Virus record (IMG/VR): IMGVR_UViG_3300044712_000982
Location: 1-64,000 of that record
Reading direction: 5' to 3' (one strand)
Source of the DNA: a virus
Length of the DNA stretch: 64,000 nt
A model generated the notes under the pieces. It worked only from the letters and a program-made list of their open reading frames with translations, was not told where the DNA came from and did not search any database. The first letter of the stretch is position 1; the number at the start of each line of letters is the position of its first letter. Both the position numbers and the translations under genes were made by a program. Shown here in pieces: positions 12,648-20,179 of the stretch.

Positions 12648-12777
12648 CGATCGATCATCGCATGTAGACGTGTGAATAAGTGAGCGAAGTTTGGCCACCT
12701 TTGAGGACCCGTAACACTTCAGGTGCGAATCTCTTGGAAATCCGCTGGGATTCGCTGGCGTCCGCTAGACTTGGCTC
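12648..12777. promoter_or_regulatory. Divergent operator/promoter region of the switch
   Basis: Rightward -10 TAGACT (12766-12771) ends 6 nt before ATG 12778; leftward GATGAT (complement of 12654-12659) ends 6 nt before ATG 12647. Between them are the dyad GCGAATC (12725-12731) / GATTCGC (12749-12755) and three half sites TCCGCT, TTCGCT, TCCGCT spaced 10 nt (12741, 12751, 12761) that cover the rightward promoter. These are likely operator sites. Confidence 0.6.
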
Positions 12778-12990
12778 ATGACCGGGACACGAACACTCGC
12801 CGAAACGGTCAACGACCTGCGCAAACAGCGCGGACTCAGACAATCCGACCTCGCGCGGCAGGCCAACCTGTCGCCCAGCTACGTCAACGAGATTTGCGGC
12901 GGACTGAAGGTCAACCTTTCGGCCAAAACCCGCGACCAACTCGCCAGAGCGCTCAACGTCCAACCGGACGCACTCGGCGACGTCGCATGA
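12778..12990 (+). CDS. Cro-like Xre-family HTH protein
   Basis: 70 aa beginning MTGTRTLAETVNDLRKQRGL, with the HTH core LRQSDLARQANLSPSYVNEI and helices 4-5 in NLSAKTRDQLARALNVQPDA. It is just the DNA-binding domain, the size of Cro-type antirepressors. It is divergent from the 156-aa repressor. It has no Shine-Dalgarno and a -10 element 6 nt upstream, so a leaderless mRNA is predicted. Confidence 0.75.
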   Translation: MTGTRTLAETVNDLRKQRGLRQSDLARQANLSPSYVNEICGGLKVNLSAKTRDQLARALNVQPDALGDVA

Positions 12991-12991
12991 C

Positions 12992-13024
12992 AAAAAACGA
13001 GCGCCGCGGCTGCATCCGCGGCGC
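12992..13024. terminator. Strong hairpin after the Cro-like gene, oriented as a minus-strand terminator
   Basis: GCGCCGCGG (13001-13009) and CCGCGGCGC (13016-13024) form a 9-bp stem with a 6-nt loop. Six A residues precede it (12992-12997), so the U tract exists only on the minus strand. It would block leftward transcription entering the switch. A 19-codon ORF (12987-13046, MTKNERRGCIRGAHHSTIK) overlaps it, with an ATGA overlap at its start; I do not call it a gene. Confidence 0.55.
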
Positions 13025-13059
13025 CCATCACTCAACGATCAAATGACCTGGAGGGTCGT

Positions 13060-13257
13060 GTGAATACTAGCAAGATTCACGACCGTGACAATGATCAGTT
13101 CGTCGCACGGATCGAAGCCCTCGGGCTCGACCCCGACGAGATCGTCGAACTCGACCTTGGTTGCCACTCGGACCCTGCCGACGACGAATGGCACCAGGGC
13201 AACCCGCGAACCACGCTCGACCCGTCGTCGGTCGGCTACGGACGGGGCCGGCGATGA
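13060..13257 (+). CDS. Hypothetical 65-aa acidic protein
   Basis: GTG 13060 follows GGAGGGTC. It begins MNTSKIHDRDNDQFVARIEA and continues as an acidic helix (LGLDPDEIVELDLGC) with a disordered Gly/Arg tail. First gene of the early operon that runs to 18303. No family is recognised. Confidence 0.6.
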   Translation: MNTSKIHDRDNDQFVARIEALGLDPDEIVELDLGCHSDPADDEWHQGNPRTTLDPSSVGYGRGRR

Positions 13258-13646
13258 TCGGGCTCACCGTCGCCGAGGCCACAATCGCCGCGACGGCGAT
13301 CGACGCACTCAACCCCGACGCTCTCGACAGCTTCCTCGCTGAACTCCCCGAGGACGTGCGCGCGGCGGCCGGTGGCGTTGTCGCACGTGCACGCGCAGCC
13401 CGCCTGATGACCGCTGGTGAGGCGGAGACCGTCGCGGAGACCGCGGCGACCGTCCAACGCGTCCGTGATCTCCACGCTGCCAGCAGGAAGGCTGCCGGGC
13501 TGTACGTGCTCATGCTGCAAGCCACCGGCCCCGCCGCCACCGATTGCGGCGCGTCGGTTGCTGGGGCGGCGCGGATCCGACGGTGCGCAGAGGCCGCACT
13601 CGCCGAATACGACCGGCTCACGCCAGAGACGGCGGGTGTGCGGTGA
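13254..13646 (+). CDS. Hypothetical helical 130-aa protein
   Basis: ATG 13254 overlaps the previous stop (ATGA). It begins MIGLTVAEATIAATAIDALN and is Ala-rich and almost entirely helical (GEAETVAETAATVQRVRDL). No motif is recognised. Confidence 0.55.
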   Translation: MIGLTVAEATIAATAIDALNPDALDSFLAELPEDVRAAAGGVVARARAARLMTAGEAETVAETAATVQRVRDLHAASRKAAGLYVLMLQATGPAATDCGASVAGAARIRRCAEAALAEYDRLTPETAGVR

Positions 13647-14050
13647 AACTCCGCCAGCGTGCCCGCCAGGTGCTCGCAGATGCCCCGGCGTCGCCGATCC
13701 GAACCGTCCCCGAACTGCTTGGCGCTGTTGCCACCACCGACCGCGACGAGCACGTTTCAGCGGCGCGGGTCGAGATCGAGACCAGGTCGCTGCGCGCCGA
13801 GATGGAGCGGCTCGCCGACCGGCTCTCAACGGTGATCGCTGAGGCGTCGCGGCTGCGTGAGGCGTGGGAGTCGCTGCTCACCGATCACGGACCGCGCCGC
13901 ACCGGTACCCGATCGGGCCGGCAGGTGTGCCAAACCTGCCGCATCGGTTTCGACGCCGACTCGCAGCGGATGGTGTCGGCCATCTATCCGTGCCCGACGG
14001 CGCGTGCCGCTCTCCGGGCGCTCGGCATGAACGAAATGGGGTTGTCGTGA
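13643..14050 (+). CDS. Hypothetical 135-aa protein with coiled coil and CxxC
   Basis: GTG 13643 gives MKLRQRARQVLADAPASPIR. Residues 40-75 form a coiled-coil-like helix (EIETRSLRAEMERLADRLST). CQTCRIG near residue 94 and a later C suggest a zinc site. Coupled to both neighbours by GTGA overlaps. Function unknown. Confidence 0.55.
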   Translation: MKLRQRARQVLADAPASPIRTVPELLGAVATTDRDEHVSAARVEIETRSLRAEMERLADRLSTVIAEASRLREAWESLLTDHGPRRTGTRSGRQVCQTCRIGFDADSQRMVSAIYPCPTARAALRALGMNEMGLS

Positions 14051-14463
14051 GCGTCGCAAGTATCGCGATTCCGCCGGTCGAGCGGGTCACGCCCGTCAGG
14101 TTCGTCGACCACGCGCCCGTCTACGCCGAGGTCGCCGAGTGGGCCACCTCGCCGAGCGGGCTCGGCATGGACCCCGACCAGCTACCGGCCGTCGAGGCGC
14201 CACCGGAGTGGGTCACCACTAGCGACTCCCCGACGGTGCGGGCGTCCGCTCCGGTGCCGCGCGAAGAGCGCACACAGGTCGTCGTCGTTGCCGACCCCAT
14301 CCGCCCCGGCCAGTGGGTCGCACATCGGGCCGGGCGGTTCTCGGACGACCCGGCGGCGTGCGGCGCCGGGCACGGGTATCTCGCCGACGCCAACGAGTAC
14401 GAAGACCGCTGGTGCCAGGACCCGGCATGCACCGGCTTCACGTGGTTCGGGGGTGCGTCGTGA
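14047..14463 (+). CDS. Hypothetical 138-aa protein
   Basis: GTG 14047 gives MSVASIAIPPVERVTPVRFV. It is mostly extended and Pro-rich, with a C-terminal ADANEYEDRWCQDPACTGFT segment. No domain is recognised. Overlaps on both sides place it in the operon. Confidence 0.55.
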   Translation: MSVASIAIPPVERVTPVRFVDHAPVYAEVAEWATSPSGLGMDPDQLPAVEAPPEWVTTSDSPTVRASAPVPREERTQVVVVADPIRPGQWVAHRAGRFSDDPAACGAGHGYLADANEYEDRWCQDPACTGFTWFGGAS

Positions 14464-14693
14464 GATACGTGACCATCGACTTCCGGCTTCTCGTGTCAGT
14501 CGCGTTCGCAGTGCTCGCTGCTGGCCTGCTGTCGCTCACTTCCGGCCGTATCTCGTTCGCCACGCCATTTGAGGCGCTGCTGGTGCCGGCTCTGATCGGC
14601 GCAGCCTGCGGAATCGGGGCGTTTGCGGCGTGGCCTGCGTTCATCGGCTGGTACTGCGGCGTCGACCCGCTCGACGCGGAGGTGACGTCGTGA
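14460..14693 (+). CDS. 77-aa two-span membrane protein
   Basis: GTG 14460 gives MRYVTIDFRLLVSVAFAVLA. Two hydrophobic segments (about residues 9-27 and 39-62, the second ending FAAWPAFIGWYCGV) indicate two membrane spans. No family is recognised. It is unusual as a membrane gene within an otherwise cytoplasmic early operon. Confidence 0.6.
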   Translation: MRYVTIDFRLLVSVAFAVLAAGLLSLTSGRISFATPFEALLVPALIGAACGIGAFAAWPAFIGWYCGVDPLDAEVTS

Positions 14694-14911
14694 TCGACGT
14701 GACCGCCATGGTCGACGCGTTGCTCGGCGAGCACTGCGCCGACTGCACCTCTGAGTGCTGCACCCGTTGCGTCGCCGACTATCGGCTCGCCGGGCTCCTC
14801 GGCGAGGTCGGGGCGGCATACGGCGCGGGGGCGACGATCAGCCTGATCGGCGACCGGCACCCGGCCGTGATGGCCACACTCACGCCGTCACAGCGGAGGG
14901 CCGCCGCATGA
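14690..14911 (+). CDS. 73-aa Cys-cluster protein
   Basis: GTG 14690 gives MIDVTAMVDALLGEHCADC. The cluster HCADCTSECCTRCVADY (five Cys in 14 residues) could bind zinc or an iron-sulfur cluster. The rest is helical. It lies immediately before the exonuclease gene. Confidence 0.55.
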   Translation: MIDVTAMVDALLGEHCADCTSECCTRCVADYRLAGLLGEVGAAYGAGATISLIGDRHPAVMATLTPSQRRAAA

Positions 14912-15792
14912 CCGCCGTCCTCGAACCGCAGATAGTCGGACCGCCGACAGCCATCACCGATCCGGAGACTGACCGGCGCTACTACCTGCATCCCGTCACC
15001 GGCGAACGCTTCGTCTCGGTAACGACAGTGCTCAGCATTATCGAGAAGCTCGCGCTCCCGTACTGGTACGGGAAGATGGCCGCCGACGCAGTGCTTGACA
15101 ACATGTTGGCGCTGGTCCGATCGATCCACGTACAGGCGTGTGCGCCCGACGACATTCGCTGCGGTCGGTGCCTTTCATGTCTGATCTCAACGATCCGCAA
15201 CGCCGGCAACAACGAGCGCGATGCAGCCGCCGACCGCGGAACACGTTTCCACCACGTCGCCGAGCACTACGCGCTAACCGGCGAGATCATCCCACATGAC
15301 GACGACATCGCGGGGAACGTCTTTCATTTCCTCAGGTTTGTCAACATGCACAAGGTTACGTTCCAGGCGGCAGAGGTCACTGTTATCGACCGCGACGACA
15401 TGACCGGGGGAACCCTCGACACCGTCATCACCTGCGGATGGATGCCGCCGAAGCACCGTGACCTGATTGGCGTCCCGCTCTACGCCGACTACAAGACCGG
15501 ATCCCACATCTACGAGCAGGCCGCATTGCAGTTAGCGAAGTACCGCCGATCGCAGGCAGCCCTCCTGCCCGATGGGACCGAAGCGCGAATGCCAGACGGG
15601 CATTCCGAGGTAGGTCTATCTATACAGATAAGGCCAGACAACTTTTGGGTGCGGCCGGTCGCCGTCTGCGAGCAGGCGCACGCCAAGTTCCGCCACGCGC
15701 TCGCATTGTGGCGCGACATCAACGAGCCAGATTTGGATCTCGTTGGACGCGCCATGTACAAGCCCCGCCCCAAGCCCGCCACCACGGCGTGA
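14908..15792 (+). CDS. RecB/Cas4-like PD-(D/E)xK exonuclease
   Basis: 294 aa. The nuclease core is visible: RGTRFHHVAEHYAL (motif I His, near residue 113), GGTLDTVIT (Asp, near 175), YADYKTGSHIYEQAALQLAK (D-x-K plus the QxxxY-type helix, near 195). This is the RecB-family arrangement used by phage recombination exonucleases that resect double-strand ends. Four Cys in the N-terminal third (CAPDDIRCGRCLSC) may hold a metal cluster as in Cas4/AddB. It probably works with the SSB (21607) and the RusA-like resolvase (17299). Confidence 0.8.
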   Translation: MTAVLEPQIVGPPTAITDPETDRRYYLHPVTGERFVSVTTVLSIIEKLALPYWYGKMAADAVLDNMLALVRSIHVQACAPDDIRCGRCLSCLISTIRNAGNNERDAAADRGTRFHHVAEHYALTGEIIPHDDDIAGNVFHFLRFVNMHKVTFQAAEVTVIDRDDMTGGTLDTVITCGWMPPKHRDLIGVPLYADYKTGSHIYEQAALQLAKYRRSQAALLPDGTEARMPDGHSEVGLSIQIRPDNFWVRPVAVCEQAHAKFRHALALWRDINEPDLDLVGRAMYKPRPKPATTA

Positions 15793-15800
15793 GGAGAACT

Positions 15801-16964
15801 ATGCCACTCATCGACACCCAACGCCGGCTCGGCCGCACCGGAGCAATCCGGCTCGGAAACCGGATACCAACCGGCGGAACCGGCCGCAACGGGAAACCCA
15901 AGACCCGCCCGAACAAGCTCGACACGTTCCGCGTCACCTCGCCGCACCGCGTCGTCGCCGACGCCGTTTCTCAGCTGTTCGGCGGAACCGTCGCCCAGTG
16001 GTCCGGTCCGTCCGGCCCCGAATTCGAGGTCATCACCACTGTCCGCGAGCTGCCCATCCTGGTGCCGCGGCAGAACATCGACCCCAACTACGAGATGTGG
16101 GGCAACCGATTTAAGTCCCGGCTGTGTGACGGCGCGACCGAGCGACTCCGGGGAACGCCGTGCCTGTGTCGCCGGTTTGACAACCATGAGCATTCGTGGT
16201 GGAAAGGTGTCTGCGGAGTCTGCGGGGTATCCGAGTCGTGGCGCGGCGAGCCGCACGAGCACGACTACGAGAGCGGATTCTGCGTGACCTGCGGATGCCG
16301 CCGGCCGTGCAAGCCGACCACCCGCGTCAACGTCATGATCCGTGGCGTGCCGGCGTCCGGCGTATTCAAAGTTGAGTCACATGGCATCAACGCTGCGGCC
16401 GAGTTGCCCGGATTCGCCGACATGATCAGCCAAGCCCCGGTGCCGCTCCCTGCGCGTCTGACCATGCGCTACGTCGACTCGCTACGGCTCGTCGTCAAGC
16501 CCGGCGGAGCCGAAACGACCGAGTCCCGCAAGTACTGGGTGCCCGAACTCAATTTCGACTGGCTTACGCCAGACATGGCCTACGCCGGCAGCGGACAACT
16601 GGAGCAGGCCGCTCGGGCGCAACTGGAGATCTCCGGGCCGCAAACCCTTCAGGCGATCGGTGCGGCGCCAGAGCGTCCGGCGGACGATACGCGCCAGGAC
16701 GACGATCAGAAACTGACGCCATCCAAGGTCGCCGAGATCGCCGTGAAGTGCACCAACGTCGCCCAGGTGCAGCAGCTTTGGCGCGAGGCTGCCGCAGACG
16801 GCGTACTGAACCTCGAAGTGTCGGACATGCTGACCGCGCGGGCCGCCGAACTCACCCCGAATCAACCGGCCCGGGGGAAGCAAGACGACGACGAGCCCGT
16901 TGATGCGGTCATCGTCGATGAAGATGAATGGCCGGACGTCGCGCCGATCGGCGGTGCGGCATGA
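15801..16964 (+). CDS. phiC31 gp3-like protein (recombination directionality factor family)
   Basis: 387 aa, GAGGAG 6 nt upstream. It begins MPLIDTQRRLGRTGAIRLG and continues with the family signatures KLDTFRVTSPHR, GGTVAQWSG, ELPILVP, RCDG-like LCDGATE, PCLC, and KPTTRVNVMIRGVPASGVF followed by SHGINAAAELPG. In phiC31 and relatives gp3 converts serine integrase to excision; homologues also occur in phages without such an integrase, where their role is unknown. The acidic C-terminal 90 residues are extra. No serine integrase is visible in this window. Confidence 0.75.
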   Translation: MPLIDTQRRLGRTGAIRLGNRIPTGGTGRNGKPKTRPNKLDTFRVTSPHRVVADAVSQLFGGTVAQWSGPSGPEFEVITTVRELPILVPRQNIDPNYEMWGNRFKSRLCDGATERLRGTPCLCRRFDNHEHSWWKGVCGVCGVSESWRGEPHEHDYESGFCVTCGCRRPCKPTTRVNVMIRGVPASGVFKVESHGINAAAELPGFADMISQAPVPLPARLTMRYVDSLRLVVKPGGAETTESRKYWVPELNFDWLTPDMAYAGSGQLEQAARAQLEISGPQTLQAIGAAPERPADDTRQDDDQKLTPSKVAEIAVKCTNVAQVQQLWREAAADGVLNLEVSDMLTARAAELTPNQPARGKQDDDEPVDAVIVDEDEWPDVAPIGGAA

Positions 16965-17302
16965 CCACCGACGACATCCGTACCCACGTCGACCCGCCGG
17001 GCGCCCGGACCACCTACGACGGGACGCTCCCTGTCGCGATCCGGCCGCGCAGCACCGACGCGGTCGCCGAACTCCACCGGCTGATCGACGGACGGGATTT
17101 CGCGACGGCGGTCAACCTGGTCGCCGACGCCCGGCGGACCGCTACCGAGGCCACCCGGACCGCCGATGCGCTCGCCGCGGTGTGGAACGAGCGTGGCCCA
17201 GCTGGCGACGCCCGCGGATGGCCCGTCGCGGTCGACATGCCCAACCCGGTCAACGTGCGGTCGGAGCGGCAGGTCGATGACGTCTGGGGGTCGGTGGCGT
17301 GA
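16961..17302 (+). CDS. Hypothetical 113-aa protein
   Basis: ATG 16961 (overlap ATGA) begins MTTDDIRTHVDPPGARTTYD. A helical centre (DAVAELHRLIDGRDFATAVN) is followed by a C-terminal strand region. It occupies the position between the gp3-like protein and the resolvase. No family is recognised. Confidence 0.55.
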   Translation: MTTDDIRTHVDPPGARTTYDGTLPVAIRPRSTDAVAELHRLIDGRDFATAVNLVADARRTATEATRTADALAAVWNERGPAGDARGWPVAVDMPNPVNVRSERQVDDVWGSVA

Positions 17303-17760
17303 GCACGTCGAGGCTGGCCGGTGCCACGGCGCCGGCCAGCACCACCCACACCCTCCACATACCGGTGCCGTCACGGTGGCTATCGGCCAACGACCGTATC
17401 GACCGGCGCCGAGGAACCCCGGACCGCCAGGCGTGGCGCGAAGCGGGCCGGACGTATGCGGTACAGGCCAGGCTGCCGCGCATGCTGCCGGCCGTACACA
17501 TCATCGCCCGGTGTCACGCCACAGACGCGCGACGCCGAGACGTCGGGAACCTCTACCCATCGGCGAAAGCGCTCGTCGATGGGCTCGTGGACTACGGGCT
17601 CATCCCCGACGACGACGACCGCCACCTGATCGGGCCGGACATGCGACGGGGTGCGCAGGTGTCGAAACGGCAGTACCCGGGGGGCGGGCTCATAGTCGTC
17701 ACGATCGTCGAACTTGCCGACGTGATCGAAATCGGGCAGCACGAGGTGATTGCGGCGTGA
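17299..17760 (+). CDS. rusA: RusA-like Holliday junction resolvase
   Basis: 153 aa, GTG start. It shows the RusA layout: an N-terminal strand with PVPSRWLSANDR, then RRDVGNLYPSAKALVDGLVD with the conserved Asp/Asn-Pro-Lys positions, and YGLIPDDDDRHLIG carrying the catalytic acidic cluster. RusA cuts four-way junctions during recombination and before packaging. It lies in the same operon as the exonuclease. Confidence 0.85.
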   Translation: MSTSRLAGATAPASTTHTLHIPVPSRWLSANDRIDRRRGTPDRQAWREAGRTYAVQARLPRMLPAVHIIARCHATDARRRDVGNLYPSAKALVDGLVDYGLIPDDDDRHLIGPDMRRGAQVSKRQYPGGGLIVVTIVELADVIEIGQHEVIAA

Positions 17761-17939
17761 GCCCAGACGAACAACTCATGGTCGCGAGGCGGCGCCTGTC
17801 CGCAGCCGAGGCCCGTATCCAGTGCGCCATCGGGCGCTGCGAGGAACGCGTCCGGGCGCTGAGCGCTGAGCGCAACGGCGACGGGGTCGACGCGGTGTTG
17901 GAAGTCCTCGCCGAACTCACAAGAAAGGCAACACCGTGA
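17757..17939 (+). CDS. 60-aa helical protein
   Basis: GTG 17757 gives MSPDEQLMVARRRLSAAEAR, a single long amphipathic helix region with one Cys (CAIGRCEER), likely a coiled-coil dimer. Coupled to the resolvase by a GTGA overlap. Confidence 0.5.
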   Translation: MSPDEQLMVARRRLSAAEARIQCAIGRCEERVRALSAERNGDGVDAVLEVLAELTRKATP

Positions 17940-18130
17940 TTAATCCGGAGGCGCTGCTCACGCCGGCCGAGGTCGCGGCACTGTTTCGGGTCGATCCGAA
18001 GACTGTCCGGAAATGGGCGATCAACAAGAAGATCGGCGCGATACGTACACCCGGTGGCCATCGGAGATACAAGGCCGCCGAGGTGTACGCGATCCTCGGC
18101 CTCGAATCCGATCCGCAGGCTACGCCGTGA
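17936..18130 (+). CDS. BldC-like MerR-fold DNA-binding protein
   Basis: 64 aa, GTG start. LLTPAEVAALFRVDPKTVRK followed by WAINKKIGAIRTPGGHRRYK is the MerR/BldC winged HTH with the diagnostic GGHRRY wing. BldC proteins are one-domain developmental regulators of actinomycetes that bind DNA cooperatively as head-to-tail oligomers. A phage copy may act on the host or on phage promoters. Confidence 0.8.
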   Translation: MINPEALLTPAEVAALFRVDPKTVRKWAINKKIGAIRTPGGHRRYKAAEVYAILGLESDPQATP

Positions 18131-18303
18131 TCGCCCGGCTGCGGGCATGGCTACGCACCCGGCCGTGCATGTGCGGACAGGGCTGCGGGCTGCGCTGCAA
18201 CCCGCACGACGACCGCGACGGGGCGCTACACCACAAGTGCCCGACGTGGAACAAGAGCGTCATCAAGCCGCAGCACTCGCCGCAGCACGCAAAGACGAAT
18301 TGA
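18127..18303 (+). CDS. 58-aa Cys-rich protein
   Basis: GTG 18127 gives MIARLRAWLRTRPCMCGQGC. Six Cys (CMCGQGCGLRCNPHDD and later HKCPTW) plus His suggest two metal sites. Last gene of the 13060 operon. Function unknown. Confidence 0.5.
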   Translation: MIARLRAWLRTRPCMCGQGCGLRCNPHDDRDGALHHKCPTWNKSVIKPQHSPQHAKTN

Positions 18304-18304
18304 G

Positions 18305-18365
18305 GTTGGTGGCGCGGCTGCACCCTGCCGACGGCACACCGTCTACGGACCGCGCCACCACCCAA
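18305..18365. repeat. Imperfect inverted repeat between operons
   Basis: GTTGGTGGCGCGG (18305-18317) pairs with CCGCGCCACCACCCAAC (18349-18365) with a short bulge, and an inner GACGG/CCGTC hairpin closes it. It lies just before the Gp37/Gp68-type gene. There is no T tract, so it may be a processing or attenuation structure rather than a terminator. Confidence 0.5.
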
Positions 18366-18382
18366 CACGAGGAGAATATCGA

Positions 18383-19267
18383 ATGTCCGACGGAACACGA
18401 ATCGCCTGGACCGAAGCGACATGGAACATTGTCACTGGCTGCACGCGCTGCTCAAGCGGCTGCCTCAACTGCTACATCGCCAGCACCCCGCCATTCCGCA
18501 TGGTCGGCCGCCGCTTCGACCACGACGGAATCGGCGGAACTACCGGCGTCATACTCCACTCCGACAGGCTCGGCATCCCGCAGCGCTGGCGTAAGCCGCG
18601 CCGGATCTTCGTCTGCTCACTCGCGGACCTGTTCCACGACGACGTACCACCCAGCTTCATCGCTGACGCATTCGCGGTCATGTCGATCTGCCCGCAGCAC
18701 ACATTTCAGGTACTCACGAAACGCCACGGCCGACTGAAGACGCTGCTCACGTCGAATGCGTTCTGGCTCCTCGTCAACCGGGCACGCGAGATACGCGGCC
18801 ACGGCGACCTGCCCGGCATCGGCCCTCGCGTGCTCCCCAACGTGTGGATCGGCGTGAGTTGCGAGGACCAGGCGGCAGCGAACCTGCGGATCCCGGCGCT
18901 GCTCGACACCCCAGCGATGGTCCGGTGGGTATCTGCCGAGCCGCTGCTAGGACCAATCGACATGGACCGCGCCGACCGGGACGTGCTCCACGACGGCGGG
19001 ATTGACTGGGTTGTCATCGGCGGTGAGAGCGGAGCGAAGGCGCGTCCGTGCCGGGTCGAGTGGATCCGGTCCCTCGTCGGGCAGTGCGCCGACAGCGTTC
19101 ACACCAAGCCGTTCGTGAAGCAACTCGGGTCGGTCCTGGCGCAGTCCACGCTGATTGATGGGAAGTCCATCTACCGCAGCGATCCGAAGGGCGGGAAGTC
19201 CGAGCACATGCCGGCCGATCTTCGGGTTCGCGAGTACCCGCACGTCGAGGCGGTGGCGTCGTGCTGA
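18383..19267 (+). CDS. Phage Gp37/Gp68-family protein (DUF5131)
   Basis: 294 aa, preceded by GAGGAG. The opening IAWTEATWNIVTGCTRCSSG followed by CLNCY is the family hallmark, a CxxC..C cluster like that of radical-SAM enzymes; later GESGAKARPCRVEWIRSLV and KPFVKQLGSV also match. The family is widespread in phages and its biochemical role is unproven; an iron-sulfur enzyme is likely from the Cys pattern. Confidence 0.85.
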   Translation: MSDGTRIAWTEATWNIVTGCTRCSSGCLNCYIASTPPFRMVGRRFDHDGIGGTTGVILHSDRLGIPQRWRKPRRIFVCSLADLFHDDVPPSFIADAFAVMSICPQHTFQVLTKRHGRLKTLLTSNAFWLLVNRAREIRGHGDLPGIGPRVLPNVWIGVSCEDQAAANLRIPALLDTPAMVRWVSAEPLLGPIDMDRADRDVLHDGGIDWVVIGGESGAKARPCRVEWIRSLVGQCADSVHTKPFVKQLGSVLAQSTLIDGKSIYRSDPKGGKSEHMPADLRVREYPHVEAVASC

Positions 19268-19476
19268 CCGCCCCGCCCGGATATCGGCAGATCGGCACGC
19301 TCATGGGCCGTGACGGCGCCATGGTCATCGCCTACCAGGCCAACAACGGCTACGGCTACCGGTGCGACCCGGCCACCGGTTGCGGTGCTGCGGCGACCGG
19401 TTGGGCCACCCAGGACGCGATCGAACGCCGCGCCGTCGCCCACCTCAACATCCACGGAGGGCAGGCGTCGTGCTGA
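19261..19476 (+). CDS. Hypothetical 71-aa protein
   Basis: GTG 19261, overlapping the previous gene by 7 nt. It begins MLTAPPGYRQIGTLMGRDGA, with a central YGYRCDPATGCGAAATGW (one Cys pair). Small alpha/beta protein with no recognised family. Confidence 0.55.
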   Translation: MLTAPPGYRQIGTLMGRDGAMVIAYQANNGYGYRCDPATGCGAAATGWATQDAIERRAVAHLNIHGGQASC

Positions 19477-19760
19477 CCGCCACGCAACTCGCCGCGCAAC
19501 TGGTCGCCGACATGCCGGAACTTGAAGGCCAGGACGTCACGATCGGCGACGCGATCGTACTCATCACGACCGAGACCGCCATCGCCGAATGGATCGCCTG
19601 GCACCTGCACGGCGACACCGACGGCGACACCATCTCCTGCTGCTGCGGCTGGACACCGAACCAGGCGATGTCGGCCGACGAGCAGATCACGGCGCTCGAC
19701 GGGCACACCGCCGAAGCTCGTGCCGCGTTGCTCGCCGGGATCGGCGGTGATGCGCGATGA
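19470..19760 (+). CDS. Hypothetical 96-aa protein with CCCGW motif
   Basis: GTG 19470 gives MLTATQLAAQLVADMPELEG. Its opening MLTA and ending context echo the preceding gene, but the bodies differ. The segment TISCCCGWTPNQAMSADEQI is typical of small actinophage zinc-binding proteins. No function is known. Confidence 0.55.
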   Translation: MLTATQLAAQLVADMPELEGQDVTIGDAIVLITTETAIAEWIAWHLHGDTDGDTISCCCGWTPNQAMSADEQITALDGHTAEARAALLAGIGGDAR

Positions 19761-20179
19761 CCCCCGGCACCTTCGCGGCCATCTTCGCGGCCCTCTACGC
19801 CGGCCACGTCGTCGGTGATCTCGTCGTGCAAACACACTGGCAGTCACAGCACAAGGCCGAACGGTCGTGGCGCGGCGTCGTCGCGATGGCCGGGCACCTC
19901 GCCGGATACGCGACAACCCAGATCGTGGCGCTCATTGCCGTCACGACGGTCGGCGCCAGATTCGGGCTGGCAGCGTCGATCGCGGGACTCGCGTTCTCGG
20001 TCAGCAGCCACGGGTTCATCGACAGGCGTTGGCCGGTCGTATGGATCCTCGACCGGACCGGCAGCGCCCAGTTCGCGCGCCTCGCATCGGGTGGCGTCAA
20101 CGGTGCATTCCAGGCCGATCAGGCGCTCCACGTCGGCTGCTGCTTCATCGCCGCGCTGATAATGGGGTGGCTGTCATGA
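19757..20179 (+). CDS. DUF3307-type membrane protein
   Basis: 140 aa, ATGA overlap. The sequence YAGHVVGDLVVQTHWQSQHK at the N-terminus and GAFQADQALHVGCCFIAAL at the C-terminus are the two conserved His/Asp-containing ends of DUF3307 membrane proteins, with two or three membrane spans between (AGYATTQIVALIAVTTVG, LAASIAGLAFSVSSHGF). Found in several actinophages; function unknown. Confidence 0.75.
   Translation: MTPGTFAAIFAALYAGHVVGDLVVQTHWQSQHKAERSWRGVVAMAGHLAGYATTQIVALIAVTTVGARFGLAASIAGLAFSVSSHGFIDRRWPVVWILDRTGSAQFARLASGGVNGAFQADQALHVGCCFIAALIMGWLS

Noticed and set aside
12987-13046. 19-codon ORF MTKNERRGCIRGAHHSTIK
   Set aside because: It overlaps a perfect 9-bp hairpin with an A tract; too short to call despite an ATGA overlap.
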